Shown one piece after another: positions 15,663-23,383 of a DNA stretch of 30,525 nt. The notes beneath the pieces were generated by a model that saw nothing but the letters and a program-made list of their open reading frames with translations, was not told the DNA's origin and ran no database searches. The translations under genes were made by a program, and so were the position numbers. The stretch's first letter is position 1. Each line of letters opens with the position of its first letter. The DNA comes from an uncultured Campylobacter sp. (GTDB lineage Bacteria; Campylobacterota; Campylobacteria; Campylobacterales; Campylobacteraceae), in assembly GCF_938002845.1 (NCBI RefSeq), contig NZ_CALKZP010000003.1, positions 1-30,525 of the forward strand, read 5' to 3'.

Positions 15663-17099
15663 TTAACGAAAAGATATCGTAAATATCGCGCCTTCGTCAG
15701 AATTCGCAGCGCTTATGCTTCCTCCGTTTTTTTCGATTATCATCTTGCTCATATATAGCCCGAGCCCACTGCCCTGCTGTTTTGTCGTAAAGTGCGGCTC
15801 AAAAATTTTATCTAGCTGCGCTTCATCGATGCGGCTTGCGTTATTTTCGATCGTAATCACTCGCTCGCCCTGCTTTAAAAACGAGCGAATTTTAATCTCA
15901 CGCCGTTTAAGCGGCACGTCCAAAAACGCCTCTTTTGCGTTATTTATGATGTTTATGAGCACCTGGATGAGCTCGTTTACGTTGCCATAAAGCGTAAAAT
16001 TTTCCTCTATTCGCACGCTTATGTCGATGACGTGCTTTTTAAGCGAGGCGTTTAAAATTTTACGCGCCTGCTCGATCGCCTCGCTGGCGCTAAATTCTTT
16101 CTTTGGCATGTTCGGATTGAAGAAATTTTTAAAATCTTCGATCGTATCGCTCATAAATTTTACCTGCTCGCCCGCGTCTTTTATGCCGCCTTCGAGCCTC
16201 TCTTTTGAGAGCTTGCCTCGCTCGTTGTAAAGCTCTAAATTTATAAGCGTGGAGCTGATCTGTGATAGCGGCTGGCGCCACTGATGCGAGATATTGCCGA
16301 TCATCTCGCCCATGAGCGCGAGGCGGCTTTGATTTATCAGTAAAAGCTGAGTTTGCATCTTTAAAGTCGCGTTTTTTTTGTGAATTTTATAGATACAAAA
16401 TATACAGATCAAAAACACTGCAAGCAAGCTTAGGCCGCTAACGACAAACTCTTTGGTGTGATAGAGCAGAATACTTTTTATCGGAATTTTAAAGCTTATC
16501 ATCGCAATCGTATCGCCTAGGCCGCCTTTGAAATTCCCCACATCGCCGTAGAGCTCTTGCATCTTTTTAGGTGCTGCGTTGATGCTGTGGCATTCGGTGC
16601 ACGAAGACTGGGAGTTTGTTATCGGCAGGCTCAAAAGATACGAGGCGCCACCTTTATCGTAGACGATCCTGGAGTATTCTTTATATCTGTTTTCTTTAAA
16701 GCCCTCTAAAATTTCATTCTCAAACTCGCTTCCCTCGTGCTCGGGATTGAGCGGATCGGTAGCGACAAGCTTGTAGTCGTAGTTGATGTGATTTTTGGCG
16801 AGCTGAATTTTATAAATTTCGCGCGTTATGTAGGTCGAGGACATCAGCCTCGGATCGAAAAAATCCTCGCTTAGAAGCTTTTTTTCTTTAAGCTCGTTTA
16901 TTAGCGGGCGCTGCACGGTCGAGACGTAATCGCGCACCGCATTCATCGTATCTAGGATATAAAACGCCTCGCGCCTCGTGTCCTTTAGCGCAAGCTCGCG
17001 GTAGAAGTTAAAAACCAAAGCCGTAATTACGATATATAGCAGTACGAAAACCGCTACGATAAATTTAAATTTATACTTCAAAGAGATACCCCACCGCAT
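15663..17099 (-). CDS. mccS: MccS: sensor histidine kinase with periplasmic c-type heme (DUF3365-like) domain
   Basis: A 478-aa kinase: TM1 (12-32), periplasmic domain (33-217), TM2 (218-238), H-box GNISHQWRQPL with His272, N-box NNAKEAF and G-box GSGLGLYMSK. The sensor domain holds CTECH (167-171) followed by APKKMQELYGDVGNFKGG and IAMISFKIPI, the pattern of the Tll0287-like DUF3365 heme domain. The protein is therefore probably a covalently heme-bound sensor, suited to sulfite, redox or gas sensing. It starts 29 bases inside the end of mccR, so the two are co-translated, and it ends 105 bases before mccA. The gene name rests on synteny with the Wolinella mcc cluster. Confidence 0.9.
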   Translation of the reverse strand: MRWGISLKYKFKFIVAVFVLLYIVITALVFNFYRELALKDTRREAFYILDTMNAVRDYVSTVQRPLINELKEKKLLSEDFFDPRLMSSTYITREIYKIQLAKNHINYDYKLVATDPLNPEHEGSEFENEILEGFKENRYKEYSRIVYDKGGASYLLSLPITNSQSSCTECHSINAAPKKMQELYGDVGNFKGGLGDTIAMISFKIPIKSILLYHTKEFVVSGLSLLAVFLICIFCIYKIHKKNATLKMQTQLLLINQSRLALMGEMIGNISHQWRQPLSQISSTLINLELYNERGKLSKERLEGGIKDAGEQVKFMSDTIEDFKNFFNPNMPKKEFSASEAIEQARKILNASLKKHVIDISVRIEENFTLYGNVNELIQVLINIINNAKEAFLDVPLKRREIKIRSFLKQGERVITIENNASRIDEAQLDKIFEPHFTTKQQGSGLGLYMSKMIIEKNGGSISAANSDEGAIFTISFR

Positions 17100-17760
17100 A
17101 TAAATTTTTAATCACGTCCTTGCCGATCTTGCGGCGTAGCTCTTTGACGATCGCCTTGATCGCCTCCTTGCTAGGCTGCTCGAACTCCCACATGTAGTCG
17201 AATAGCTGCTCGTAGGTTACGGTTTGATTTTTGCGCGCTAAGAAGTACTCCAAAAGCTTGCTCTCGCTTTTGGAAAGATGACAGGCGCTGTCTTTTACGT
17301 AGATGATCTTTTTGGCAAAATCATATTTCAGCTCGCTGCTTATACTAAATATCGGCGCGTGATTTATCAGCTCCGCAGCGACGTCTTGCAGCGCCTTTAT
17401 AAACGAGCTTTTGTCGTACGGCTTAGGCAGATACCTAGTGATCTTAAGCTCCACCGCCCGCCACAGATACTCCTGCTCGGTGTGGCTCGAAAGTATCACG
17501 ATCGGCACTGAGATGCCGGCAGCGCGAATCTTTTTAACGACCTCTAGCCCGTCCATATGCGGCACGCCGATATCAAAAACCAGCGCGTCGTACGAGCCGC
17601 TCATCGCCTCATCAAGCGCCTCCAGCCCGTCCTTAACCCCCACTACTTCGCCGAAAAACAGCTGTAGCGATTCGGTTATATTTTTTAAAATCCCGGGCTC
17701 GTCCTCTAGGCAAAGAACCCTTTTATTGGATAAAACGTCCAATAATTCGTAATCTTGCAT
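17071..17760 (-). CDS. mccR: MccR: OmpR-family response regulator
   Basis: A 229-aa regulator. The receiver domain (about 13-125) has acidic residues ED at 19-21, phospho-acceptor Asp63 in VFDIGVPHMDG, Ser/Thr in VILSSH and the switch Lys in RYLPKPYDK. The C-terminal winged helix (about 135-229) has the OmpR recognition pattern, with EAIKAIVKELRRKIG and a final NLYAVGYLFEV. It overlaps the kinase gene by 29 bases. The expected output is activation of the mcc operon in response to MccS. The ribosome binding site is weak (GGCGGATAGAGT). Confidence 0.92.
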   Translation of the reverse strand: MQDYELLDVLSNKRVLCLEDEPGILKNITESLQLFFGEVVGVKDGLEALDEAMSGSYDALVFDIGVPHMDGLEVVKKIRAAGISVPIVILSSHTEQEYLWRAVELKITRYLPKPYDKSSFIKALQDVAAELINHAPIFSISSELKYDFAKKIIYVKDSACHLSKSESKLLEYFLARKNQTVTYEQLFDYMWEFEQPSKEAIKAIVKELRRKIGKDVIKNLYAVGYLFEV

Positions 17761-17827
17761 ACTCTATCCGCCTCCAAGCTTAGCACTTTTTACTCTTAAT
17801 CGTCTCTTAAAATATAACTAGACTTAG

Positions 17828-17833
17828 ATTATA
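17828..17833 (-). promoter_or_regulatory. Candidate -10 box of mccRS
   Basis: The minus strand reads TTTATATAATCTAAG, giving TATAAT at 17833-17828, with T-rich sequence (TTTTTAACGTTAG) about 20-30 bases upstream, as is common for epsilonproteobacterial sigma-70 promoters that lack a strict -35. The predicted start lies about 60 bases before the mccR ATG. Confidence 0.5.
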
Positions 17834-17985
17834 TAAATTTAGCATTAAACTAACGTTAAAAATATACCAAAGCGGTTTGCACGCAAATTTAAACCTCAAA
17901 CCGCCTATGTACGAGCTTTGCGCCTGCATAAGTCGGCTTAAAAGATCACAAGAACGTAAAAAGGTGGGGCGATAAGCTCGATATT

Positions 17986-18030
17986 AAATTTTACCGCCTC
18001 GCAGGCGGTATATGAAAGGCGGTAAAATTT
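17986..18030. repeat. Nested inverted repeats that can form two exclusive hairpins
   Basis: AAATTTTACCGCC at 17986-17998 is the exact reverse complement of GGCGGTAAAATTT at 18018-18030 (13 bp). The same left arm also pairs within a smaller hairpin, TACCGCCT (17992-17999) with AGGCGGTA (18003-18010), loop CGC. The two structures compete for the same bases. It lies 122 bases past the stop of the His/Met-rich gene and about 150 bases upstream of the mccR -10 box, so it could end the former transcript or regulate near the latter. Confidence 0.7.
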
Positions 18031-18152
18031 TATTTGAGAGGTGCTTGCATATGCATTTCGCAGACAAAGGCAATCAAATCATAAAGATCTATCAGCTCCG
18101 CAGCTCGGCGGGATAGAATTTTAAAATTTAGCCCAAGCCGGGCATACTAAAG

Positions 18153-18758
18153 TTAATGTGAATGCTCCATCTTTGAGTGATCCATGCCGCCGTGATCCAT
18201 GTTCTCCATCGAGCCATGATTCATATGCGAATGATCCATCCCCTCCATCGAACCCATATCGTGACTCATCCCGCTCATCGAGCCATGATCCATCATAGAA
18301 TGATCCATGCCGCTCATACCTGGATCGGTCATTCCAAAAATCATCGCGACGTGTCCTAGCACCAAAAATACAATCAGCGCCAAGAAATGAAATTTAAGCC
18401 TAGCTCTAAATTCCGCTCCTTTTGCGATAACTCCGAGCTCCAAAAGTAGCAGCACCAGCGCAGGCAACGCCGCCGCTACGTATGCCGCCAAAGCTAAGGC
18501 GTCCGCAGCGCCACGTAAATGAATGACGGGCAAAATTTTAACCGCTACGTAAATGATTAATATCGTAAAATAAGCGCCGAGAATGATGCTAAGGCATTTA
18601 TTGATTTTTAGCGACAAAGAGCCCTTCTGCGCGTGGTACAAGCTAAAAAATTCGCTCGCTACTATCGCTTCTGCTAAGCCCATCGGCACCGCCATAAATA
18701 AAATCAAATTCCACGGCTGATTTGCCATCAAAAGTTCCATGTAATTCGTCATTGCCAT
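18153..18758 (-). CDS. Four-TM membrane protein with His/Met/Asp-rich C-terminal tail
   Basis: A 201-aa protein with four hydrophobic helices (about 16-38, 53-75, 86-108, 123-145) and a final 55-60 residues made almost only of Met, His, Asp, Ser and Gly in units such as GMDHSMMDHGSM. Met/His-rich stretches of this kind bind Cu(I)/Cu(II) or Ni(II). I do not recognise a named family for the membrane part. AAGGAG lies six bases before the ATG. With the copper-dependent mcc block next door a role in copper storage, sensing or transport is attractive, but it has its own promoter and the link is inferred from position only. Confidence 0.85.
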   Translation of the reverse strand: MAMTNYMELLMANQPWNLILFMAVPMGLAEAIVASEFFSLYHAQKGSLSLKINKCLSIILGAYFTILIIYVAVKILPVIHLRGAADALALAAYVAAALPALVLLLLELGVIAKGAEFRARLKFHFLALIVFLVLGHVAMIFGMTDPGMSGMDHSMMDHGSMSGMSHDMGSMEGMDHSHMNHGSMENMDHGGMDHSKMEHSH

Positions 18759-18789
18759 GTTTTCTCCTTATTTTGGTTTAAAGGGCGCA

Positions 18790-18795
18790 ATTATA
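18790..18795 (-). promoter_or_regulatory. Candidate -10 box of the His/Met-rich protein gene
   Basis: The minus strand reads CCGCTATAATTGCGCCC, giving a perfect TATAAT at 18795-18790. The predicted start is about 25 bases before the ATG, which leaves the AAGGAG site in the leader. The upstream inverted repeat is centred near -58. Confidence 0.55.
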
Positions 18796-18825
18796 GCGGC
18801 TTTCGGTAAAAAATTTTAAAACGAT

Positions 18826-18857
18826 AGATAAGATTAAGTGCGCCTTTAATCTTATCT
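18826..18857. promoter_or_regulatory. Perfect 12-bp inverted repeat, candidate operator
   Basis: AGATAAGATTAA (18826-18837) is followed after the 8-base spacer GTGCGCCT by its exact reverse complement TTAATCTTATCT (18846-18857). It lies upstream of the -10 box of the His/Met-rich gene. There is no T-tract, so an operator for a dimeric regulator is more likely than a terminator. It does not fit the FNR/CRP or NssR consensus. Confidence 0.6.
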
Positions 18858-19068
18858 TTCAGTAAAACGATTTGGGCTGCGTCTTAAAACTCGCTCACAA
18901 ATATTAAATTTATCTCGCTTTACACGCCGCCTCTTCGTATCTAACGTGAAATTTAGAAATTTATATTTGCAAAAGCAGATGCTTTAAATTTATCCGAAAC
19001 GCTTTAAATTCCGCAAAATTTCAGTTTTGCAAAGATAAAATTACGAAATTTTTTAAAAAGGATTTAAA

Positions 19069-19287
19069 ATGAAAAATGCTATTTTATTTGCCTGCGCAGC
19101 GCTGTTTATATGTGCTTGCTCCGCTCCAGAGCATCCAAAGCCAGGCGTTTCGCATTGCAGCGAGCCCAAAATGGACGAGGCGTCGCATCAGATGATCCAA
19201 ATTTGCGGCGAAAGCGAGGATCCGCAAATCGAAAATATGCAATGCAACGAAAACGGACTTTGCTTCGGCACCGCAAAAATCAGGTAG
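19069..19287 (+). CDS. Small Cys-rich lipoprotein
   Basis: A 72-aa protein with a signal peptide and a likely lipobox near ICAC (lipidated Cys17). The short mature part has Cys in SHCSEP, IQICGES and MQCNENGLCFG, probably disulfide-bonded. AAAGGA precedes the ATG with good spacing. No family is recognised. It is divergent from the His/Met-rich membrane protein and may share a regulatory region with it. Confidence 0.7.
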   Translation: MKNAILFACAALFICACSAPEHPKPGVSHCSEPKMDEASHQMIQICGESEDPQIENMQCNENGLCFGTAKIR

Positions 19288-20519
19288 ACGAAGCGTCTTG
19301 CGAGCACCAGCGCTAAATTTAACTATTTTAAAGCCAAGATCGAGCGCCCGTAAGCGGTCTAGGCCGCGCTTTAAAATTTCGCTAGCAGTTTAAATTTAGC
19401 CCGCTTCACACGCTGATGCATTTTATCTATCTTATTTTTTAGCTGCGCCCGCAAATCAATCGAGCTGCTCTTGGCGTGATAAAATTTTAAAATTTCATCA
19501 CCAAACACGGCGCGTGATTTAGGATTTAAAAGTAAGCGCGGCTCAAATTTCATAAGTTTAAAATTTTAAAGCGATATGCGATTTTAAATTTCAGGTCTCT
19601 CACATGCTAGCGGTGCGAAATTTTGCGCAAGCTCAAAATCCGCGTTAGGCAATTTTGTGCCGCTGCAAAATTTCTAGATCACCTCTGCTCAGTAGAATTT
19701 TTAGCAGTGCAGATGAGGACGCGAAATCTGCGCCGTGTAATCCCACGTCTATCGCACCATACAAATTTCTATGTCGTGCGCCCAAACACATAGCCTATCT
19801 CGCCACAAAATCGCTTGCGAAATGGCGCAGTATCCTTAGTCGCATAGCGCAGCGCAACTTTGCTCACTGCGTGGTCAAGATCCATAGCTGTAGTGCTAAA
19901 AACGTAAAATTCTTTGCCGTGCGGTAGGAGTTCTCAGAGCAAAAAAGACGCGGTATCCTCTACCGACGGTGCGAATTTATAGTCTAACTCGCGCTTTAGA
20001 ATTCCCCCTCAAACTCATTGCTTAAAATTTCGTCTCAAAAAATCACGTATGAGAAATTCCGCTTTATCTTTACGGCTTAAAATTTCGTACGGATTGCACC
20101 GAGCAAAATCTCGTCACTGCGCGACGTAATCTTAAAATTTCAGCGGTGAGCTCGTAGCGATATTAAATTATGCTTCATTATTACGACTTAAATTCTATCA
20201 CAAGCCCGCAGATTTAAAATTTTACTTCAAACGACGCCGTGAAATTTCTACCCTCCCTAGCTCGGTGTCTTCGCCGCTCGCACTTAGCGGCGACGCTTAT
20301 ATCTTTGCCGATAGCAATCCTCGCACAGGGCGCCTGCCACAGCGCGTAGAAAATAAAGCGCGCCGCCTGCTCGATCGCCGCCTCTAAAAATTTTAAGCGA
20401 CCGCAAAATTTTAAAATTTAAAAGCAGCCTGCGATTAAGCCGATTTTTATAAATTTGGATTTGCTTTGTAGCGGCGCAATCTATCGAGTAAGGCGCAACC
20501 ATAAGTTAAGCAGCTAACT
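19288..20519. other. Decayed, AAATTT-rich region without intact gene
   Basis: About 1.2 kb without a convincing intact gene. AAATTT/AAATTTTA words are dense. A pseudogene on the minus strand is listed separately. A 60-aa minus frame at 19371-19553 (MKFEPRLLLNPKSRAVFGDE...) has a protein-like composition but no ribosome binding site, and may be another fragment. On the minus strand near 20240-20390 a reading frame (LEAAIEQAARFIFYALW...) also looks partly coding, without a start. Together this suggests an eroded gene cluster. Confidence 0.5.
19645..20025 (-). pseudogene. Frameshifted remnant of an unidentified gene
   Basis: On the minus strand, from about 20008 to 19769, one frame reads like protein (LKRELDYKFAPSVEDTA..., then HGKEFYVFSTTAMDLDHA and APFRKRFCGEIGYVFG), interrupted only by a TGA at 19936-19934. 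At about 19770 the sense moves to another frame and continues (RNLYGAIDVGLHGADF...LLKILLSRGDLEILQ) to a TAA at 19645. A preceding piece (SNEFEGEF) is in yet another frame. One in-frame stop and at least one frameshift mean that it cannot give a full protein. I do not recognise the parent family. Confidence 0.5.
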
Positions 20520-20936
20520 TTACGTCAGCTGCTTAAACATTTCGATCTGCTCCTTCGTAAGCTCGATCAAATCATCGTTTGCGTATTTAAGCGATGTCTC
20601 CAGACTTGCGATGAGCTCCTTACGGACGAAGCTCACGCTAAAAAGCGTCGCCCAAAATCGCGCTCCGCTGCCAGTGCTCGGATCCTCCAAGACCGCTCTA
20701 ATCGCAGCTACCGCAGCAGCATCGTCCGCTGCGCCTAGCACCTCGTCCACGAGTGGATATTCACCTGCGCCGTCGCCCTCGTTTAGCGAGCGCAAAAGCG
20801 GCTCAAGCGCCTCGTCGCAGGGATTATCACGCAAAAACTCTCGTACCGCACGAAACTCTGCCACGAGCTGATCCGAAAGCTGCGCAGGCATCGGCTGATG
20901 AAGTCTCAAAAAGTCTAATGCCGTTTGCTTGTCCAT
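20520..20936 (-). CDS. Hypothetical acidic helical protein, 138 aa
   Basis: A soluble, acidic, Ala/Leu/Glu-rich protein with no signal peptide or membrane segment; the composition suggests an all-helical fold. AAAGGAATTTT before the ATG gives a plausible start (MDKQTALDFL). No motif or family is recognised. It stands alone on the minus strand, 279 bases downstream of the haoA stop and beyond the haoA terminator, so it is a separate transcript. A small regulator, immunity or adaptor protein are all possible; nothing in the sequence decides. Confidence 0.75.
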   Translation of the reverse strand: MDKQTALDFLRLHQPMPAQLSDQLVAEFRAVREFLRDNPCDEALEPLLRSLNEGDGAGEYPLVDEVLGAADDAAAVAAIRAVLEDPSTGSGARFWATLFSVSFVRKELIASLETSLKYANDDLIELTKEQIEMFKQLT

Positions 20937-21135
20937 AAAATTCCTTTTAAATGATATGCGCGATTGTAGCTAATTTTGGATTGCAAAGAGATAAATTTAC
21001 TCTAATTTATCAGCTACTTCCGTCATAAATTCTCAATAATCTTAAATAATTAGATAGTGATTTTGTAGTGGCTTTTAGGGCGATTTTCGATGGGCTTTGC
21101 GCGGATTACAAAATAAAATTCCAAAATTTTATCCA

Positions 21136-21167
21136 AACAAAAAAGCCCCTGCGAAGTACAGGGGCTT
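21136..21167 (-). terminator. Rho-independent terminator of the hao operon
   Basis: In the minus direction AAGCCCCTG pairs perfectly with CAGGGGCTT around the loop TACTTCG, followed by TTTTGTTT. It lies about 50 bases after the haoA stop. This is the clearest intrinsic terminator in the window. Confidence 0.9.
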
Positions 21168-21215
21168 ACAAGCTTGATCTGTTTAGTCCGGCAAAATTTA
21201 GCAGACTAAGAAGGA

Positions 21216-22616
21216 TTATTCCTCGATCTTGCCGGTTTTGATGCGGCGCTCGTAGATTTCGCGCATCTCTCTGATATCATTTTTGACCTCGAATACGCCG
21301 TGCCAATGCGAATAATCAGGTCCGCCCATTAGCGCGCCTTGGCGCATTCTGCGACCCTCGTGGTGCCATGAAACATAGTAGATTCGCTGGAACGCATCCG
21401 CCCAAGGATCGTCTTTTAGAAGTTTCTTTTCCTTAAGCTCTTTTAGCATCTTAGTCGCTTCGTCGTTGTAAACGTTATATAGAAGTACCTGCTTATCGCC
21501 CACCTCAAAGAAATTATTCGTGTGGGTGCTTGCGTGGCACTCTTTGCAGACTTGCTTCATCTCGGCACGCGCTGCCTCAGGACCGTTTAGGTTACCCGCC
21601 AAAGGATTACCAATGTTTAACTTGCCGGTATTTAAAAACTCGCTTACCGCGGTCTCATTACCGCCGGTGCGTAGATTGCTCTTAGGCTGCCACAAATTCC
21701 ACTTCAAGCGTTGAGATACGTTGTGAGTGGAGTTTAGATCGCCCACACCGCCGCTAATATGGCAGGTCGCGCATGTAGGGGCGCGGTAGTCAGGAACCGC
21801 CCAAGTACCAGGAGCGCTATCGAATTTCCACTCGTTACCTTCAGCGTTAAATACGTGTCCGTGCATTGAGTTATTGTAAATTTCGATATCCGGATGATCA
21901 GGTCCTAAGTGGCAAGATGCGCAAGCAGCAGGCTTACGAGCTTCGGCGATCGAAAATTTATGACCCGAGTGGCACGATTTGCATCCGCCTACGCTACCGT
22001 CCGGATAAACCGTACCGATGCCGTAAACGGGCCAGGTCTCTTTGGTAGGCTTGTTATGCTCATCCATTTTAACGACGCTACCGTGGCATTGAGAGCAACC
22101 GGTAATATCAGGTGCATGTTTAAGATCAGGGATATCACGTCCTTCATAGTGATACATTAGATCAACCATTCCTTTGTTGGCTTGCATTTGCATAGCGCCT
22201 CTTGCGTGACCGCTGTTTTCAAACTCTTTAACCTCGTTGCTGTGGCATTTGGCACAGGTTTTTGGGCTAACTAGCACCGAAATATGATTGTCTGTGTCTT
22301 TCGGATGCGGCTCTTTAGCTGCCATAGGGCTATCTGCTGGCTGCGAGTGGCAGTCGGTACAGCTAACACCTACGTGAGCGTGGCGGCTCATCTTCCAATC
22401 CGCAACGACGCCCGGAGTTTTTTCGGCATGGCACTCGACGCAGCGTCTAGCTAGCGGCGTAAGCTGCCTATTTACCTTTAAATTCTTCGTAAGACTAACG
22501 TTTACAGAATTGCTTACGTTCGCGTCCGACGCGGACATATTCGCATGCTGCGCGGGCATTTCTGCGAATGCAAACGATGCGATACAGGCTATTAAAATAG
22601 CGACTTTTTTTAGCAT
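21216..22616 (-). CDS. haoA: HaoA: octaheme hydroxylamine oxidoreductase family cytochrome c
   Basis: A 466-aa exported protein (signal peptide 1-18) with eight CxxCH motifs starting at Cys59, 86, 121, 174, 212, 232, 282 and 357. The spacing and the C-terminal block SWHHEGRRMRQGALMGGPDYSHWHG place it in the octaheme HAO family. Epsilonproteobacterial members are linked to a NapC-type partner and are believed to work in the reductive direction, on nitrite or hydroxylamine, because they lack the Tyr cross-link of the oxidising enzymes. Which Tyr here aligns with that position (Y413, Y414 and Y434 are candidates) cannot be settled by eye. AAAGGAG precedes the ATG. It follows haoC after 10 bases and ends at a strong terminator. 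Confidence 0.93.
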   Translation of the reverse strand: MLKKVAILIACIASFAFAEMPAQHANMSASDANVSNSVNVSLTKNLKVNRQLTPLARRCVECHAEKTPGVVADWKMSRHAHVGVSCTDCHSQPADSPMAAKEPHPKDTDNHISVLVSPKTCAKCHSNEVKEFENSGHARGAMQMQANKGMVDLMYHYEGRDIPDLKHAPDITGCSQCHGSVVKMDEHNKPTKETWPVYGIGTVYPDGSVGGCKSCHSGHKFSIAEARKPAACASCHLGPDHPDIEIYNNSMHGHVFNAEGNEWKFDSAPGTWAVPDYRAPTCATCHISGGVGDLNSTHNVSQRLKWNLWQPKSNLRTGGNETAVSEFLNTGKLNIGNPLAGNLNGPEAARAEMKQVCKECHASTHTNNFFEVGDKQVLLYNVYNDEATKMLKELKEKKLLKDDPWADAFQRIYYVSWHHEGRRMRQGALMGGPDYSHWHGVFEVKNDIREMREIYERRIKTGKIEE

Positions 22617-22626
22617 TGCTTCTCCT

Positions 22627-23184
22627 TTACTTGGTTTTGTTATTTTCTCGGTTGTATTTATCCCAATATTTGGTAATCTCTATACCCATATTTTTGTGGC
22701 CGACATTTTCGTGGCACTGCACGCAGGTTTTGCCGGTAGTGCCCGCGAAATAATCCCTATGCGCAAGCCAGGCTTTATCTACTTGGTTGTTTTGCTCTTT
22801 TAAATTTCGATGGCAGCTCAGGCAGCCGCTTTCATAAACGAAATGATTTCGCTCCTTGCGTTTTTCTTGCCAGTCGATCTTATCGGCATCGGTAAAGACC
22901 GTTTTGTAGACATCATTTGCGGAGGTTAGAGCTTTAGTCCAAAGATACATAAAGGTATTTTCATGAGAAACGTGACAGGCGACGCAATCGGCCTTGAAGC
23001 CTTGCGGGTTATTGCCGCCGTGAACATCGTTGTGAAATGCGTTTGCCATCGGCTGCATCGTATGACAGGATACGCAGAATTTATCAGTGCCCGTAAGGTG
23101 AACCATCTCCGCAATCCCAAGAGAAAGTATCATTCCTATAAGCACACAAGCGCCCACGAGCAGCACAAGAGTTTTCTTTTTCAT
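22627..23184 (-). CDS. haoC: HaoC: NapC/NirT-type tetraheme quinol dehydrogenase
   Basis: A 185-aa protein with one N-terminal membrane anchor (about 6-28) and four heme motifs starting at Cys37 (CVSCH), 67 (CVACH), 121 (CLSCH) and 154 (CVQCH). Met residues just after the first motif (CHTMQPM) could be the axial ligand, as in NrfH. The protein belongs to the NapC/NrfH/cytochrome cM552 family and should oxidise menaquinol and reduce HaoA. It is the first gene of the haoCA pair, with AAGGAAACC before the ATG and a TATAAT box about 70 bases upstream. Confidence 0.94.
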   Translation of the reverse strand: MKKKTLVLLVGACVLIGMILSLGIAEMVHLTGTDKFCVSCHTMQPMANAFHNDVHGGNNPQGFKADCVACHVSHENTFMYLWTKALTSANDVYKTVFTDADKIDWQEKRKERNHFVYESGCLSCHRNLKEQNNQVDKAWLAHRDYFAGTTGKTCVQCHENVGHKNMGIEITKYWDKYNRENNKTK

Positions 23185-23252
23185 AGGTTTCCTTGATTTT
23201 AAAATTTCTTCGCAAAATTTTTAGTATTTGATAATTCGAAAAGTGGTATTTT

Positions 23253-23258
23253 ATTATA
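23253..23258 (-). promoter_or_regulatory. Candidate -10 box of haoCA
   Basis: The minus strand reads CTTTTTATAATAAAATACC, giving TATAAT at 23258-23253 with a T-rich stretch just upstream. The predicted leader is about 60 bases. It is back to back with the fumarase promoter 90 bases away. Confidence 0.5.
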
Positions 23259-23348
23259 AAAAGATTAAAAGCCGCTTATTTTCTAGCCTTTTGTTAAAAT
23301 TTATTAAATGAAGATAAAATTTTAAACTAAGTTTTTAGTTTAACGGAA

Positions 23349-23354
23349 TATAAT
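23349..23354 (+). promoter_or_regulatory. Candidate -10 box of the fumarase operon
   Basis: GGAATATAATCC gives TATAAT at 23349-23354, with TTTTTAGTTTAA upstream in place of a classical -35. The predicted start is about 22 bases before the ATG, and AAGGAGAG lies in the leader at a good distance. Confidence 0.6.
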
Positions 23355-23383
23355 CCATTAAAATTTCAATACAAGGAGAGATC

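Larger units (their letters stand above)
17761..18152. other. Spacer upstream of mccRS with promoter and hairpins
   Basis: These 392 bases separate mccR from the next minus-strand gene. They contain a TATAAT box for mccR and a set of nested inverted repeats near 17986-18030, both listed separately. I see no open frame with coding character. Confidence 0.6.
18759..19068. other. Divergent promoter region
   Basis: These 310 bases lie between a minus-strand gene and the plus-strand lipoprotein gene. They hold a TATAAT box for the minus gene, a 12-bp inverted repeat (both listed), several AAATTT words, and on the plus side AAAGGATTTAAA as ribosome binding site for 19069. No gene is seen. Confidence 0.6.

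Noticed and set aside
19371..19553. 60-aa minus-strand frame with a protein-like start
   Set aside because: No ribosome binding site and no recognisable family; kept only as a possible fragment in the decayed region.
23185..23383. FNR- or NssR-type operator between haoC and fumarase genes
   Set aside because: Only half-sites (TTGAT, GTTAA) are present; no full TTGAT-N4-ATCAA or TTAAC-N4-GTTAA palindrome.
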